Assembly (NCBI GenBank): GCA_902702965.1
Contig: CACRXP010000002.1
Span: 3,616,357 to 3,680,356, forward strand
Length of the DNA: 64,000 nucleotides
Reading direction: 5' to 3'
Source: Spirometra erinaceieuropaei
Lineage: Eukaryota > Platyhelminthes > Cestoda > Diphyllobothriidea > Diphyllobothriidae
Below are positions 54,891 to 64,000 of the stretch, one piece after another. Under the pieces are notes generated by a model. The model worked only from the letters and a program-made list of their open reading frames with translations, made no database searches and had not been told where the DNA came from. The number at the start of each line of letters is the position of its first letter. The first letter of the stretch is position 1. Made by a program: the position numbers and the translations under genes.

Positions 54891-57060
54891 GTGATATGTG
54901 ACTATTATACTGTGGTTTAATATTAGAGGGCGATATGAATTAACATACGACACAATCCTAAGTTGTCTCCCGTGCACTAAATACTGACTTTTGAACGAAC
55001 ATCGTCCAATCGACCGCAAATCTACACTCCCAAACTGGTTACTCACATTAAGGATCCCTTTTGATTGATTTTTAAAATTCTCCCAAATCCGGCCACTTTT
55101 TGCAAAAAGATGCTCATTACGAAGAAAATTAAATACCTGCGGTTTTTTTGTAAGACGGCGGCATTTCTGGTTTGAGAAAGCAAAACACGTTTTTATAATA
55201 ATAAGCCCAACTCGCTGTTGCCCTTGCATATATATTTGAAAATTAATTGCTGTATCTACCTATACCAGCTTATGTTATTAAATAGACGTCAGCTAGTGCT
55301 CGGTTAACATTGTAATATACATGTAGAAGTTAAAAGAAGCTATATTTTCCTACAACATGGACGAAGATAAAAGGTATCCTACTTTAAAGGTTCTACAGGA
55401 TAGGCTGACATTTTAATAGACTGATAATCGTTGAAAAACTGGGGTAACCTGGCCAAACACTTGTTTTTAGCGAAGGTGATTTTAGTGGGTTACTAAAGTA
55501 TGACCATATGTGCCCTGTATGCCGGAGTTCGTGGTGATTTTGTATGCCACTAATTCTTGCAAAATCCCTTAAGCAATCTGCATTAATTAAAAAATTATTT
55601 TTGCATTTCAGTCATTGTTTCGTGCGTTAGGTCTTTTACTGCATAGATATGACATAATTTTGAAAATATAAATTACCATGATTGTTAATGGGAGCAAATG
55701 TAAACGGACGGGTACCTTTCCCTCCGTTATCGGTTAAAAAGTGTTGACCGACCAGATTTGATAATCAGCTGCAAGGACATGACCAAAAGGCAGTCTACCC
55801 AGTAAATACACGAACAACAATTCCATAAATAATTTCGCAGGTAGCATCCAATGTCTCCTGTGAGTTAATACTTTCCTTTCATAGGACGCCACACCAGCCC
55901 GCAAAGGGTCTGTTTTCCTTACTGTTAAAAATAAGGAGAAAAACGCAGTGAACAACAACCTTGCAGAACTGCTTTTTGCCTCTACATTAAGAAGACCTTA
56001 TAATTCATACTATGCTACGGTTTCGTCGTCAATTGCGAGTCGCATTACTGAGTGCCGCTTTTACCAAATCCAGGCACTGATTGGCTGGAGGCTGTACAGA
56101 CTATATGGGGCGGCCGAATGTTTCCGTAATTCCTGCTGCCTTTGTCAAACACCGCAGCTGGTAGTTACACAGACCTTCGCAATTGATAGCCTCAGGATAA
56201 AGGCTTGGGAGAAAACGTTCTACACGGAATTTTTTTCTTCCGCTTAGAGCAGTAATAACAATAAAATTGGTTTGCATGTCTGCGTAGTAGACTTTTTCGC
56301 AGGGTGCATTGAGGAGAACGGTCTAACTCATTTGCATTTACAGGTAACCATGCAGAATTGGTGCTTTTGCCGCCTAAGCTTCACCGGTTGCCCCCCCTTT
56401 AACTTACGTACAACGGTTTAATATCAGAATCACCACAAAACACTCCACTGATCAGCGTGCTTTCTTAAATTGTTTGCTGATATACACTGGAGGATTTTCC
56501 GAGAAACGTAGTTTTTATACAAGCCTTGGTTTAGCATCTTTGGAACAGGCAGTAGACCAAACCTCATCACTGCGAGAATAATCCTGATGTGTTTTTTTAA
56601 AAACGATTTGGTTGAATGAGCTTACTGTCGTCTCCATTGTATAAATTGTTCATCTGAGCTTTAAATACTGCAGAAAAGTGAACTTACAAAAGCATGAGTA
56701 CGAAAGCGCGAACTGAAAACATGTGCCCTCTTCTGAAACTAAAACTTAATTCAACACCAAAGCCAAATCGCAACTGCAAATCTAAGTCTAATCTTACATT
56801 CGCAACCGACCTGAGACTTAATGAAGATGCGAAACCTTAAAAAGTGCGTAATCCTACTCTGTGTAAAATATGGACAGTCTACACAGGGAAGGAAGATTTC
56901 GGCAACTCTATCTCATAGCTGACTTCACTTTATAACTTCGTGTTTGGACGGCCCTTAGCGAGTTCTTCGTTCTGATAGCAAAATAGACACTTCATTTGAA
57001 TTAACGAATTAACAGTTATCTGCCTCTACTGAAAGTGTCAGCGGTGATTAAATAGCACTA
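54891..57060. other. No gene recognised
   Basis: About 2.2 kb without recognised genes or repeats. ORFs of 127 (54846-55229, minus; its N-terminus is microsatellite) and 99 codons (55948-56247, plus) have no motif. Confidence 0.4.
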
Positions 57061-57528
57061 CAGTACGTGGGCTAACTCATAAAATGTCAACCGAAATTTC
57101 GAAATGGGTTTTCGTTTCGAAAAGATCAATTAATTAGGGTTGTAAAACTAGTCAGCCTGCGACATAATTCTATAATATTTCAGTTACCTCAGGATGTCGG
57201 CTTTCGAATGAACTTCCTTCCGGCTGCATGCAAAAACTACGCTCTGTAAAAAATGACTACTTAGGTAGCATACATTTTCTCATCCATTTTCGATGTCCCT
57301 AAAAGTCCAATTATATGTCATGCTATTTAAGTAGTCATTTTTACAGAGCATAGTTTTGCATGCAGCCGGAAGGAAGTTCATTCGAAAGCCGGCATCCCGA
57401 GGTAACTGAAATATTATAGAATTATATTTCAGGCTGACTAGTTTTATAACCCTACTTAATTAATCTTTTCGAAACGAAAACGCATTTCGGAATTTCGGTT
57501 GACATTTCATGAGTTAGCCCGCCTTCTT
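57061..57528. mobile_element. Short fold-back element, subfamily A (468 bp)
   Basis: TA at 57059-57060 and 57529-57530. Left arm CAGTACGTGGGCTAACTCAT through AAATGACTACTTAGGTAGCA, right arm the inverted match through CATTTCATGAGTTAGCCC. The family's ~230 bp centre and inner arms are gone, leaving a near-perfect hairpin of ~220 bp arms around CCAATTATATGTC. Confidence 0.85.
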
Positions 57529-58320
57529 TAATTTACGTGACAAATTTCACCACTTTGAGGCCAAAGTCTTTCCTGGCCGCTGGGCGAGAAAACAAGTCAG
57601 CTTGAGGTACGTGGCTGCTAAGAGAGGATTAGTCAGTTTACTGGATTAAAGGCAGCGAAAGCTGTCTGGTTGCAAGGACTAGTCATTCCAACCCGAGCAT
57701 ACCTGGTAAGCAGCCCTTGTCTGTGGCCCGATTAAGCTGTACTGAGGGTAGAGGCCAAAGCCTGGTGGTTGCTTCGACAGTTCAGACTAATCCAGACGAA
57801 GAGTAGTCGCGGTGCCTCCTCAGCTGGTAAATTTGTGTGTGTGTGTGTGTGTGTGTGTGTATACTTATTCGGTCAGCAGACTGGGAGCAAGAATGCTTGG
57901 GACTTTGTGCGAGGTGAGCCGCCGTTCCAAAAGTCTTCCTTCAGTTGTCTTAACCTTGTTTCGCCACTGCGATATGCGTGATGGTAGGGAAAGAAAGGAC
58001 GGGGTTGCTGTTGCGCCCGGCCTTCTCGCGATCAGTTCAACCATCAACTGCATCGATGCATGCCGTGGGGACACCGTGGTGGGGCCGGGAGGTGAATTCC
58101 GCAGTATTTGCCGCACTCTCCCCCAGTTGGGCCGGTAACAAGGCAGGGAGCCAGTCTGATTCTTGGTCCATCAGTCAGTCATTCAACGCATAAATCCACA
58201 CTGGGCTGACTTGGGTCAAGCCTCATTTGACAGGCTTCTAAGCCACGACTTTGCGCGCACCATAATAATTTCAAGCGCGTCAGACTGCTTATAGTGAGGA
58301 ATATGTGTGCAGACCGTCGA

Positions 58321-58370
<50 letters not shown>

Positions 58371-58961
58371 CACTCTCAGACATCAGTGCACTGCCCGAAC
58401 CGGTCAGTTATCTCACGCGGAGATTGGGACCAATGGCTGACGTAGCTAGCAAGCCCGTCTGCGCGTGCCGCATGCAAGATCTGGTCGTCCACCCAAAACA
58501 CACCAGGGTTTCATACAAGGGAGAGTGTTGGCGGTTCGGATCTCACATGTGTGAGAATACCATTAAAAGGAGCAATCGCAGTTTGACCCTCAGTTCATCA
58601 GTCGATTTTCCTACAATAACCGGAGAGTCCGGCCACATGCTGCTAGAGCCTAACTGTGCCTTAACATCCTAGCTAGCTTGCGTGTCAGACTAATTTTCGA
58701 TCATGCAGAGTACGGCCATGCTCTTATGTGCGTGCAGACAGACGTATAAGCAGCCTAATCCGAGTGTTAGATCACACTGTCGCCTTGCAATGAGTTAGTT
58801 AGATTAGAGTCTCTGGTCGGCTAAATCGACTTTCTGTTGTTACAGAGTCATCAATAAACTGCACGTACAGAGAAATTAACATACGGTGGAAACAGTGGCA
58901 GAATGAACAAGGCGAACCTAGGGAGGTCTTACAACTTGTAACGAAACGCCTCTGACTGTTC
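57529..58961. other. No gene recognised; (TG)n at 57833-57861, (CT)n at 58327-58368
   Basis: Two pure dinucleotide microsatellites. ORFs of 70-121 codons run through them and lack motifs. Confidence 0.5.
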
Positions 58962-58965
58962 GTCG

Positions 58966-59004
<39 letters not shown>

Positions 59005-59011
59005 CCATCAT

Positions 59012-59064
<53 letters not shown>

Positions 59065-59130
59065 GCAGCATCAGCATCACCTCCTCCTCCTCCTCCCCCT
59101 CCTCCTCCTCCTCCTCCTCCTCCTCCTCCG
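58962..59130. repeat. Compound trinucleotide microsatellite
   Basis: (ATC/CAT)n for ~80 bp, then (AGC)n for ~30 bp, then (CTC)n with a few interruptions to 59130. The 151-codon minus-strand ORF with poly-E, poly-L and poly-M is an artefact of this tract. Confidence 0.95.
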
Positions 59131-59689
59131 TTAGCGGGACTGATAGTAGATCCAGATCTTCTACAAAGACGCGAGCGTGTGCATGCATGTACGCACGCAC
59201 CTGTGTCCGGCCTTGAACACGGTGGGAGAGGGCAGGTAGAGCAGGTGGTGGCACGGTGTCGGAGTGAGATAGTCGGCTACATCAGACAAAAGACTGGGAG
59301 AGCAGTAACGACGGCAGCAGCAGCAGCAGCAGATGAGGCTGTGGCCATTACCGACGACCGATGTGAACGTAAGGTGTGCGCAAACATCCGTGGAATTCCG
59401 TCCCCTAGGGGGAAAAAAGAGCTAACTCGGACAAGAAGTGGGGACATCCGGGGGGGGGGGGGTGGGGGCAGCGGGACGAGGAAGGTTTGAAGGGAACAGC
59501 ACAGAGCTGTCACCTTAAATCAACTCAATTTTTAGCAACTGGCTAAAAGTGTCCGTCGGAGTTCGACAAGAATCAGCTGACATCCCCGTCGTCAAAAAGA
59601 TGCAAATTTACCAGTCTGTTTCAATCAGGCATCTCATATGTAAGACAAAATTAGTGTCACCCACCAGGTTAGAGCATTCCAAGATTTTA
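59131..59689. other. No gene recognised
   Basis: Contains (AGC)n at about 59308-59332 and a G12 run at about 59450-59462. No supported gene. Confidence 0.5.
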
Positions 59690-59805
59690 GGGACTGGGGT
59701 TAGAGCTACGATGTCGAGAAAGGTTAGAGTAAGGCTGAGAATTACGGATAGGGTTAGGGTTAAGCTTGCGGTTATGTCCGCAACTTAGGTTGCCCACAGG
59801 GTTAA
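59690..59805. repeat. Degenerate telomere-like tract (TTAGGG-rich)
   Basis: GGGGTTAGAGCTACG, GGTTAGAGTAAGGC, GATAGGGTTAGGGTTAAGCT and CAGGGTTAAGCT. Confidence 0.45.
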
Positions 59806-60411
59806 GCTGAACACGAGAAATAACTTCAGGTGTAAGTGACAGTAAGTCGGTCTAACCGTGTCATATTCACTTCCACAAAAATACTATAGTCCTCCTTGCT
59901 TTTATATCTCTTAAGGATTACAAATATCACAGACTATCTGACAGGGTTGGCTTATCAGACATGCGTTCCACAGACCTAGTTTAAAAGCTCCTCACCGGCT
60001 AGCTTGGCCGTTTTGAAGGTTCTAATGTTCCCGATTCTAGAGAAAAGTCTGGGCTGTAGAAAATCGATCATGATTATTAGTTGGGTTTGCTTTCAGACCC
60101 TAGGTTTTGCTAGGCTTATGAAAGATAATATGTCAGAAGAGACTATAACCGTGACTGACTGCTTAATGTTGGGCAAATCGTCTGAGGGGTCTGTACACGA
60201 TTGGCCAAGAAAGAGAAGTTCATCTGTCCGACTGGATAGCCCAATACACTCTAAAACTACATCTGTGTCTCGCACTTGAGGGCGGACGGACACGCTATCC
60301 TCGAGGTTACTAACTAGTGAAGAAGAAGAAGAAGAAGAAGAAGAAGAAGAAGAAGAAGAAGAAGAAGAAGAAGAAGAAGAGTCGAGCACCGGAATACTAT
60401 TTATTTGTTGT

Positions 60412-60451
60412 CCTGAGCTTCCAGACTTGTACACGAGTCCATCGTCAGAGG
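60412..60451 (-). ncRNA. Hammerhead ribozyme-like motif
   Basis: Minus strand: stem I CCT/AGG, core CTGACGA (60442-60448), stem II around GGACTCGTGTACAAGTCT, then GGAAGCTC in place of GAAAGCTC (one core A apparently lost). Stem I and the first core box are good; the second core box is damaged. Confidence 0.5.
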
Positions 60452-60467
60452 TAGTAGCAGTTACGAA

Positions 60468-60647
60468 ATGGGTCACGAGTTTAACTTCGCAGTCACCAAA
60501 ATAGTCGCCCACGCCGGAAACAAAACAGGCCGAGAATTGATTAAAGCCTGGGTCTCGGATGAGAACTCGGTCAATCGATTTATCGATCTGGCGCCGCCGT
60601 ACAGAGCCCTACGTAGTCACCTCCAGTCTTGCGCCGTCGATCGATGA
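60468..60647 (+). pseudogene. PLE GIY-YIG endonuclease C-terminal tail (59 codons)
   Basis: An open frame beginning MGHEFNFAVTKIVAHAGNK, with GRELIKAWVSDE and NSVNRFIDLAPPYRALRSHL, ending SCAVDR and TGA at 60645-60647. It matches the minus-strand fragment at 11905-12105 nearly residue for residue. The ATG is not a natural start; the fragment is the truncated 3' end of a long PLE protein. Being open, it is the youngest-looking PLE coding remnant here. Confidence 0.8.
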
Positions 60648-60694
60648 TTGGCCTGCATGCCTTATAACTTTCGCTTGTTCTGTTGCTGCTACTA

Positions 60695-60734
60695 TCTCTG
60701 ACGATGGACACCTGCACGAGGCTGAAAGCTCAGG
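60695..60734 (+). ncRNA. Hammerhead ribozyme-like motif
   Basis: Plus strand: core CTGACGA (60698-60704), GGACACCTGCACGAGGCT, core GAAAGCTC (60724-60731), stem I TCT/AGG (one G-T). Both core boxes are intact with helix III A-U and G-C, but stem II pairs poorly. It is the inverted partner of the motif at 60412-60451. Confidence 0.5.
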
Positions 60735-60777
60735 ATAATAAACAAAGTGTTCCGGTGCTCGACTCTTCTTCTTCTTC

Positions 60778-61625
60778 ACTGATGCATACACCTGGAACTC
60801 GAAATTTCGCCTTCATTCGTCATTACTAACTAGGTCCACAGCAAGGGCAATCCAGGGCAGGGGAACGGTGCACTGTTATCTGTACGACACCACTTTTCTT
60901 TCGAAGTTTTTGCTTTCTAATTTCGAAGTTTTGCGTGCTATCCGAGAGACAAAAGAGAGAAATTATCAGAAGAACCCGAGTAGCGGTTGTCGGGGGTAGC
61001 AGCGACACGAGACTACTGAGGTGCGTACTTTGTGACCGATTCAGGCTCCATCTCGTTTTGGGGACGCAAAAGTAGATTTTAGAAATTCGTACCGAGAGGC
61101 GACCTTTCAGAAAATGCGGACTGAAGGTAAAATGACTGCCTAAAATGCCGTGATTGAATCAGAAGCACAAGTAAGACTGTCAAGATTGGTCGATTTGACG
61201 TCGTATGCACGGTTCCCTCAATGGAGCATTGTTATTTGGAGTTATGAGCTGCGATTTCGAATAAAAAGCGTTGGCGGACGAGCCTGGATTTAGATGTCGA
61301 AAGACAAACAGTGTGAAGACAGGAGCACGTCCTCTGTCTAAGGCTATGGAGGCTGCATTTAGATTTGAGCAGCTGCGTGCATCTCAGTCAGGGACTGTTA
61401 GGTTTGCCATGGTTAAAACACTAGTGGTGTGTGTGTGTGTTGCTATATGGAGGCACTGCGACTGCGTCCCCTTCCGCTAATGTTAAGTTCACCATGACTG
61501 GTTTCCCGTGTCGACTGAGGGTCCATTTCTGGCCTACAGCGTAGACCGACGCTCCGAGGTCAAGCGGGGCGCGGTAGGGGACCAGAAATCAGTACCCCCC
61601 TTTGTGATGCAGGTTGCCTTCCCCT
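60778..61625. other. No gene recognised; short (TG)n at 61427-61440
   Basis: Short ORFs only. Confidence 0.4.
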
Positions 61626-61670
61626 AAATCCCGGGGGGGGGGGTAGGGTTAGTGTTAGGGTTAAAGCTAA
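61626..61670. repeat. G-run plus telomere-like tract
   Basis: CCCGGGGGGGGGGTAGGGTT-AGTGTTAGGGTTAAAGC. The sequence AGAAATCAGTACCCC just upstream resembles GGAAATCAGAACCCC at about 62970, linking this locus to 62940-63015. Confidence 0.5.
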
Positions 61671-62102
61671 GACACAGGAGCAGGTGCCACCCTGGAATCT
61701 AGTGCAAGGTCGCCCGCAGTCCGGGGAGGGGGCTATCTCAGAGTCCAACCAGACCGGCGAAGGTGATCAAGTTTGATGTTAGCTTTATAACCTCGCCTTC
61801 GAGGACCTGCGCGGAAGGGTAAGAATGCAGGTTGTGGCGGTTTCAGAAGACGATGCTCGTCCTGTTTTTTTCCTGCCGATGCAGTTTCGTTTAAACTTTT
61901 CGCTGTGGTGATACAGACGCAGTACTTGGAAAATGAACAGCCGATTTCCCTTTTTTCAGAACAAAAATTCTGTTATAGAGAGTGCAAGCGGCGTAGAGCC
62001 ACGGCCTAAGGCGCTGAACAGGGGACTAAGCCGGCGGCGTGAGACACGCGCGAAGTTAGACGGCCAACCGGCGTGCACTGCAGCGCCGAGCACGTGTGAG
62101 GC

Positions 62103-62207
62103 CCAATCAATGGCTGGTCGAACATTCCAGACGTCTCCACCGGGGGGCTATCGCGCACACGTAATTGGACGGAATGTTCTAGAACGCACGGGAGCCCCTA
62201 TAAATAG
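62103..62207 (+). promoter_or_regulatory. Heat-shock-type promoter
   Basis: In order: CCAATC (62103-62108), a heat-shock element GAACATTCCAGAC (62120-62132), a perfect three-site element GAATGTTCTAGAAC (62172-62185), and TATAAATAG (62199-62207). GAA and TTC blocks alternate with 2-bp spacing as heat-shock factor requires, and the perfect element ends 13 bp before the TATA box, as in hsp70 promoters. Transcription would run rightward from about 62230. I see no chaperone coding sequence in the next 1.5 kb, so the gene may have a 5' intron, be lost, or the promoter may belong to a retroelement. The 126-codon ORF 61933-62313 crosses it and is judged spurious. Confidence 0.6.
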
Positions 62208-63737
62208 CGCTTCTTTCTTACGAGTTGTAACCCCCCGCGTGCCCACAATTTTCCAACAAAGTGCTTGTCCTCCGAACCGCTCTCTTCCTGTCCTACCTTC
62301 TCCCGGGTCATAACAAATTCTTTTGTCTTTTTTTCGCCTATTTGTATTAGATTTTATTTGCCTCTTTAGATTCGCAAACAGCCCAGTAAAGTGTAATTTC
62401 GAGACTTCAGTTAAAAAAAAAACATTTCACCCGATTCAGGCCAATAGGACACGGGAGTGCTAAACCTCACGGTAATACAGGTGACGGTGCACAAAATTTT
62501 AGGAAGGGTAAATATTCCCGTGTCCTAACCCTATCCTCAAAACTAAGCCTAATATGCCTGGGGTCAGCGCAAGACGCCCAGAATACGGGGTTCTTATATC
62601 CTTGTTTTTTGACAATTCGACTGAAAACTTTCATATATTCAGCACACGATAGTTAGCCTTGAAAACTGCCTCAAATGGAGCTATGGAATGGGATAATGAC
62701 TTGGAGACTCTTTACTGCATAACTTATCGGTCACACGTGTGTGATCTGAGATTGATCGAGAAAGGGTGATTTACGAAATATTGGACATAGCTAAAGTTGT
62801 TCAAAAAGATGATAACCCGTTCATTTGCAAAAAGGGCGCGCTCCATCCAGTTACTTAAGAATAAGGCCAGTGACTTGCAGTTTGAAGAGGAATGCGGGAA
62901 CAGTTGCCAAGCGTCTTACAAATGGCCTTCTGCTAAGTTACAGGGGTGTTAGGGTTGGGTTTCGGACGCGGAAATCAGAACCCCTTGTAATTTGTCCTAA
63001 GGTCCCCTGCTACACTAGGGCACCTGTTTCTCTGTTCAGCTGACTTTGACAGTCTGAAAGATCTTTTCTTTGTAATATCGAACGATCCAAATTTTTCAGA
63101 TCTGATGTTCAATATAGCAACGCTTTCTTCCATCGGTCTGTGTTCATCACAATTATTGAATCTGTTATCTGCAAGGAAGAGTTTAAAAATCCAAAAATTG
63201 AGAAACTATGCCTCACAAAGTTTTTAGAACCGACTGAGGATTAGCTATACTAAGTTCTTGGCAGTATGCGTTTTTTGATCATGAACTTCTTAAAACAGGA
63301 TTCCCGGGGGATAAAGTGCTTTTTCTATGAAATGTAATCCGCAAGTCTTTAACAAGTACGTTGGCGCATCCGATGACTCCAACCAGCCCATGGGTACAGT
63401 GCTCTGTTTCTTGTTTTGTTCTGCATTCTCTTTTAACTTTCGTCTTGCAATGTTTTGTTTTCGGTGATTCTTCAGTTCCTCTATATTATCGATCACCCTC
63501 CCCTATCCTCTCCTTTTTCTTTCTTCGTATTGCTCCCTCCTTTCTTCTCTTCTCCCTCCTCCCCCTCCCTTGCCTACCCCATCTCAGCTTTTGTACAGTT
63601 ATCCTCTTTGACGTCCTTATTTTGGGGTCCCAACTTTTCTCACTCTATCGGCTTATAGATCTCCACTTGTCAATCGTATTTCCTCTAAAGTTGGCCCAGT
63701 TGCCTTCGTTGTCTTCGTCACCACCACCACCACCACC
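62208..63737. other. No gene recognised; telomere-like fragments
   Basis: TATTCCCGTGTCCTAACCCT lies at about 62514 with GGACACGGGAGTGCTAAACC inverted at about 62447, and GTGTTAGGGTTGGGTTTCGG at about 62945. A pyrimidine-rich segment runs at 63490-63600. A 68-codon minus ORF (63290-63496) has no motif. Confidence 0.45.
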
Positions 63738-63962
63738 NNNNNNNNNNNNNNNNNNNNNNNNNNNNNNNNNNNNNNNNNNNNNNNNNNNNNNNNNNNNNNN
63801 NNNNNNNNNNNNNNNNNNNNNNNNNNNNNNNNNNNNNNNNNNNNNNNNNNNNNNNNNNNNNNNNNNNNNNNNNNNNNNNNNNNNNNNNNNNNNNNNNNNN
63901 NNNNNNNNNNNNNNNNNNCCACCACCACCACCACCACCACCACCACCACCACCACCACCACC
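63718..63962. repeat. (ACC)n microsatellite containing an assembly gap (63738-63918, 181 N)
   Basis: ACC triplets on both sides of the N run show that assembly broke inside the microsatellite; true length is unknown. Confidence 0.95.
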
Positions 63963-64000
63963 GTCAGCTGTTTTTTTCCTTCTTCGTTATTCTTTTCTGT

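Larger units (their letters stand above)
60319..60777 (+). mobile_element. Short PLE unit with inverted hammerhead-bearing ends, copy 2
   Basis: Ends are inverted repeats: left (GAA)n then GTCGAGCACCGGAATAC, TTATTTGTTGTCCTGAGCTT; right AAGCTCAGGATAATAAACAA, GTTCCGGTGCTCGACTC then (TTC)4. The microsatellite is thus part of the terminal repeat, ~62 bp on the left and ~12 bp on the right. Inside lies a plus-strand PLE endonuclease tail. Same structure as 11791-12180. Confidence 0.8.

Noticed and set aside
58799..59254. 151-codon minus-strand ORF with poly-E, poly-L and poly-M
   Set aside because: It is a translation of the compound microsatellite at 58962-59130; the flanks contain no motif.
61933..62313. 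126-codon ORF as a gene under the heat-shock promoter
   Set aside because: It begins upstream of the promoter elements and runs through the TATA box, so it cannot be the promoter's product.

Overview
This window looks like repeat-rich, gene-poor nuclear DNA of an animal. A parasitic flatworm, most plausibly a tapeworm, fits best. That placement is inference from the mixture of Penelope-like retroelements with hammerhead motifs, tRNA-derived SINEs, an RT-bearing LINE, Tc1/mariner relatives and degenerate TTAGGG-like tracts; no single-copy marker gene proves it. There are two assembly gaps (33848-34031 and 63738-63918), the second inside an (ACC)n run.

Only one convincing intact protein gene is visible: a 660-codon single-exon ORF at 16979-18961 (+) of unrecognised family, with a poly-Q tract and a charged coiled-coil-like C-terminal half. 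A possible coding island lies at 33217-33847 beside the first gap. A heat-shock-type promoter (CCAAT, two heat-shock elements, TATA) lies at 62103-62207 with no coding sequence recognised behind it.

Most of the rest is mobile DNA. (1) About fifteen fold-back elements, ~0.5-1 kb, flanked by TA, with long arms that make each a near-palindrome: 58-1049, 4930-5880, 9984-10920, 13948-15089, 20176-20948, 21838-22828, 23341-23935, 26364-27010, 27238-28230, 36361-37306, 39458-40370, 40944-44499, 46951-48648, 57061-57528. (2) Two decayed Tc1/mariner elements (8254-9085 and 41654-44229) whose tips match the fold-back elements. (3) tRNA-derived SINEs, several joined head-to-tail as inverted dimers. (4) Penelope-like element (PLE) remnants: GIY-YIG endonuclease C-terminal tails at 11.9, 48.0, 49.0 and 60.5 kb; two of these are ~0.4 kb units bounded by inverted hammerhead-like motifs. 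Two better-preserved hammerhead motifs lie at 39200-39241 (-) and 52519-52563 (+). (5) A decayed LINE reverse transcriptase at 53314-54836. (6) Two unassigned dispersed families, one ~1.5 kb (1925-3440, 31300-32712, 51690-51880) and one ~0.4 kb GC-rich (7.2, 12.9, 21.2, 25.4 kb).

The insertions are layered. At 40944-44499 a fold-back element was entered by a mariner element, which was then entered by an inverted SINE dimer with a 14-bp target duplication. At 4930-5880 a fold-back element carries a ~0.7 kb insert holding two divergent tRNA-like genes, flanked by a 15-bp direct repeat. At 46951-48648 a fold-back element carries a PLE tail. All coordinates of repeat edges were read by eye and may be off by several bases; similarities were judged by direct reading, without alignment software.
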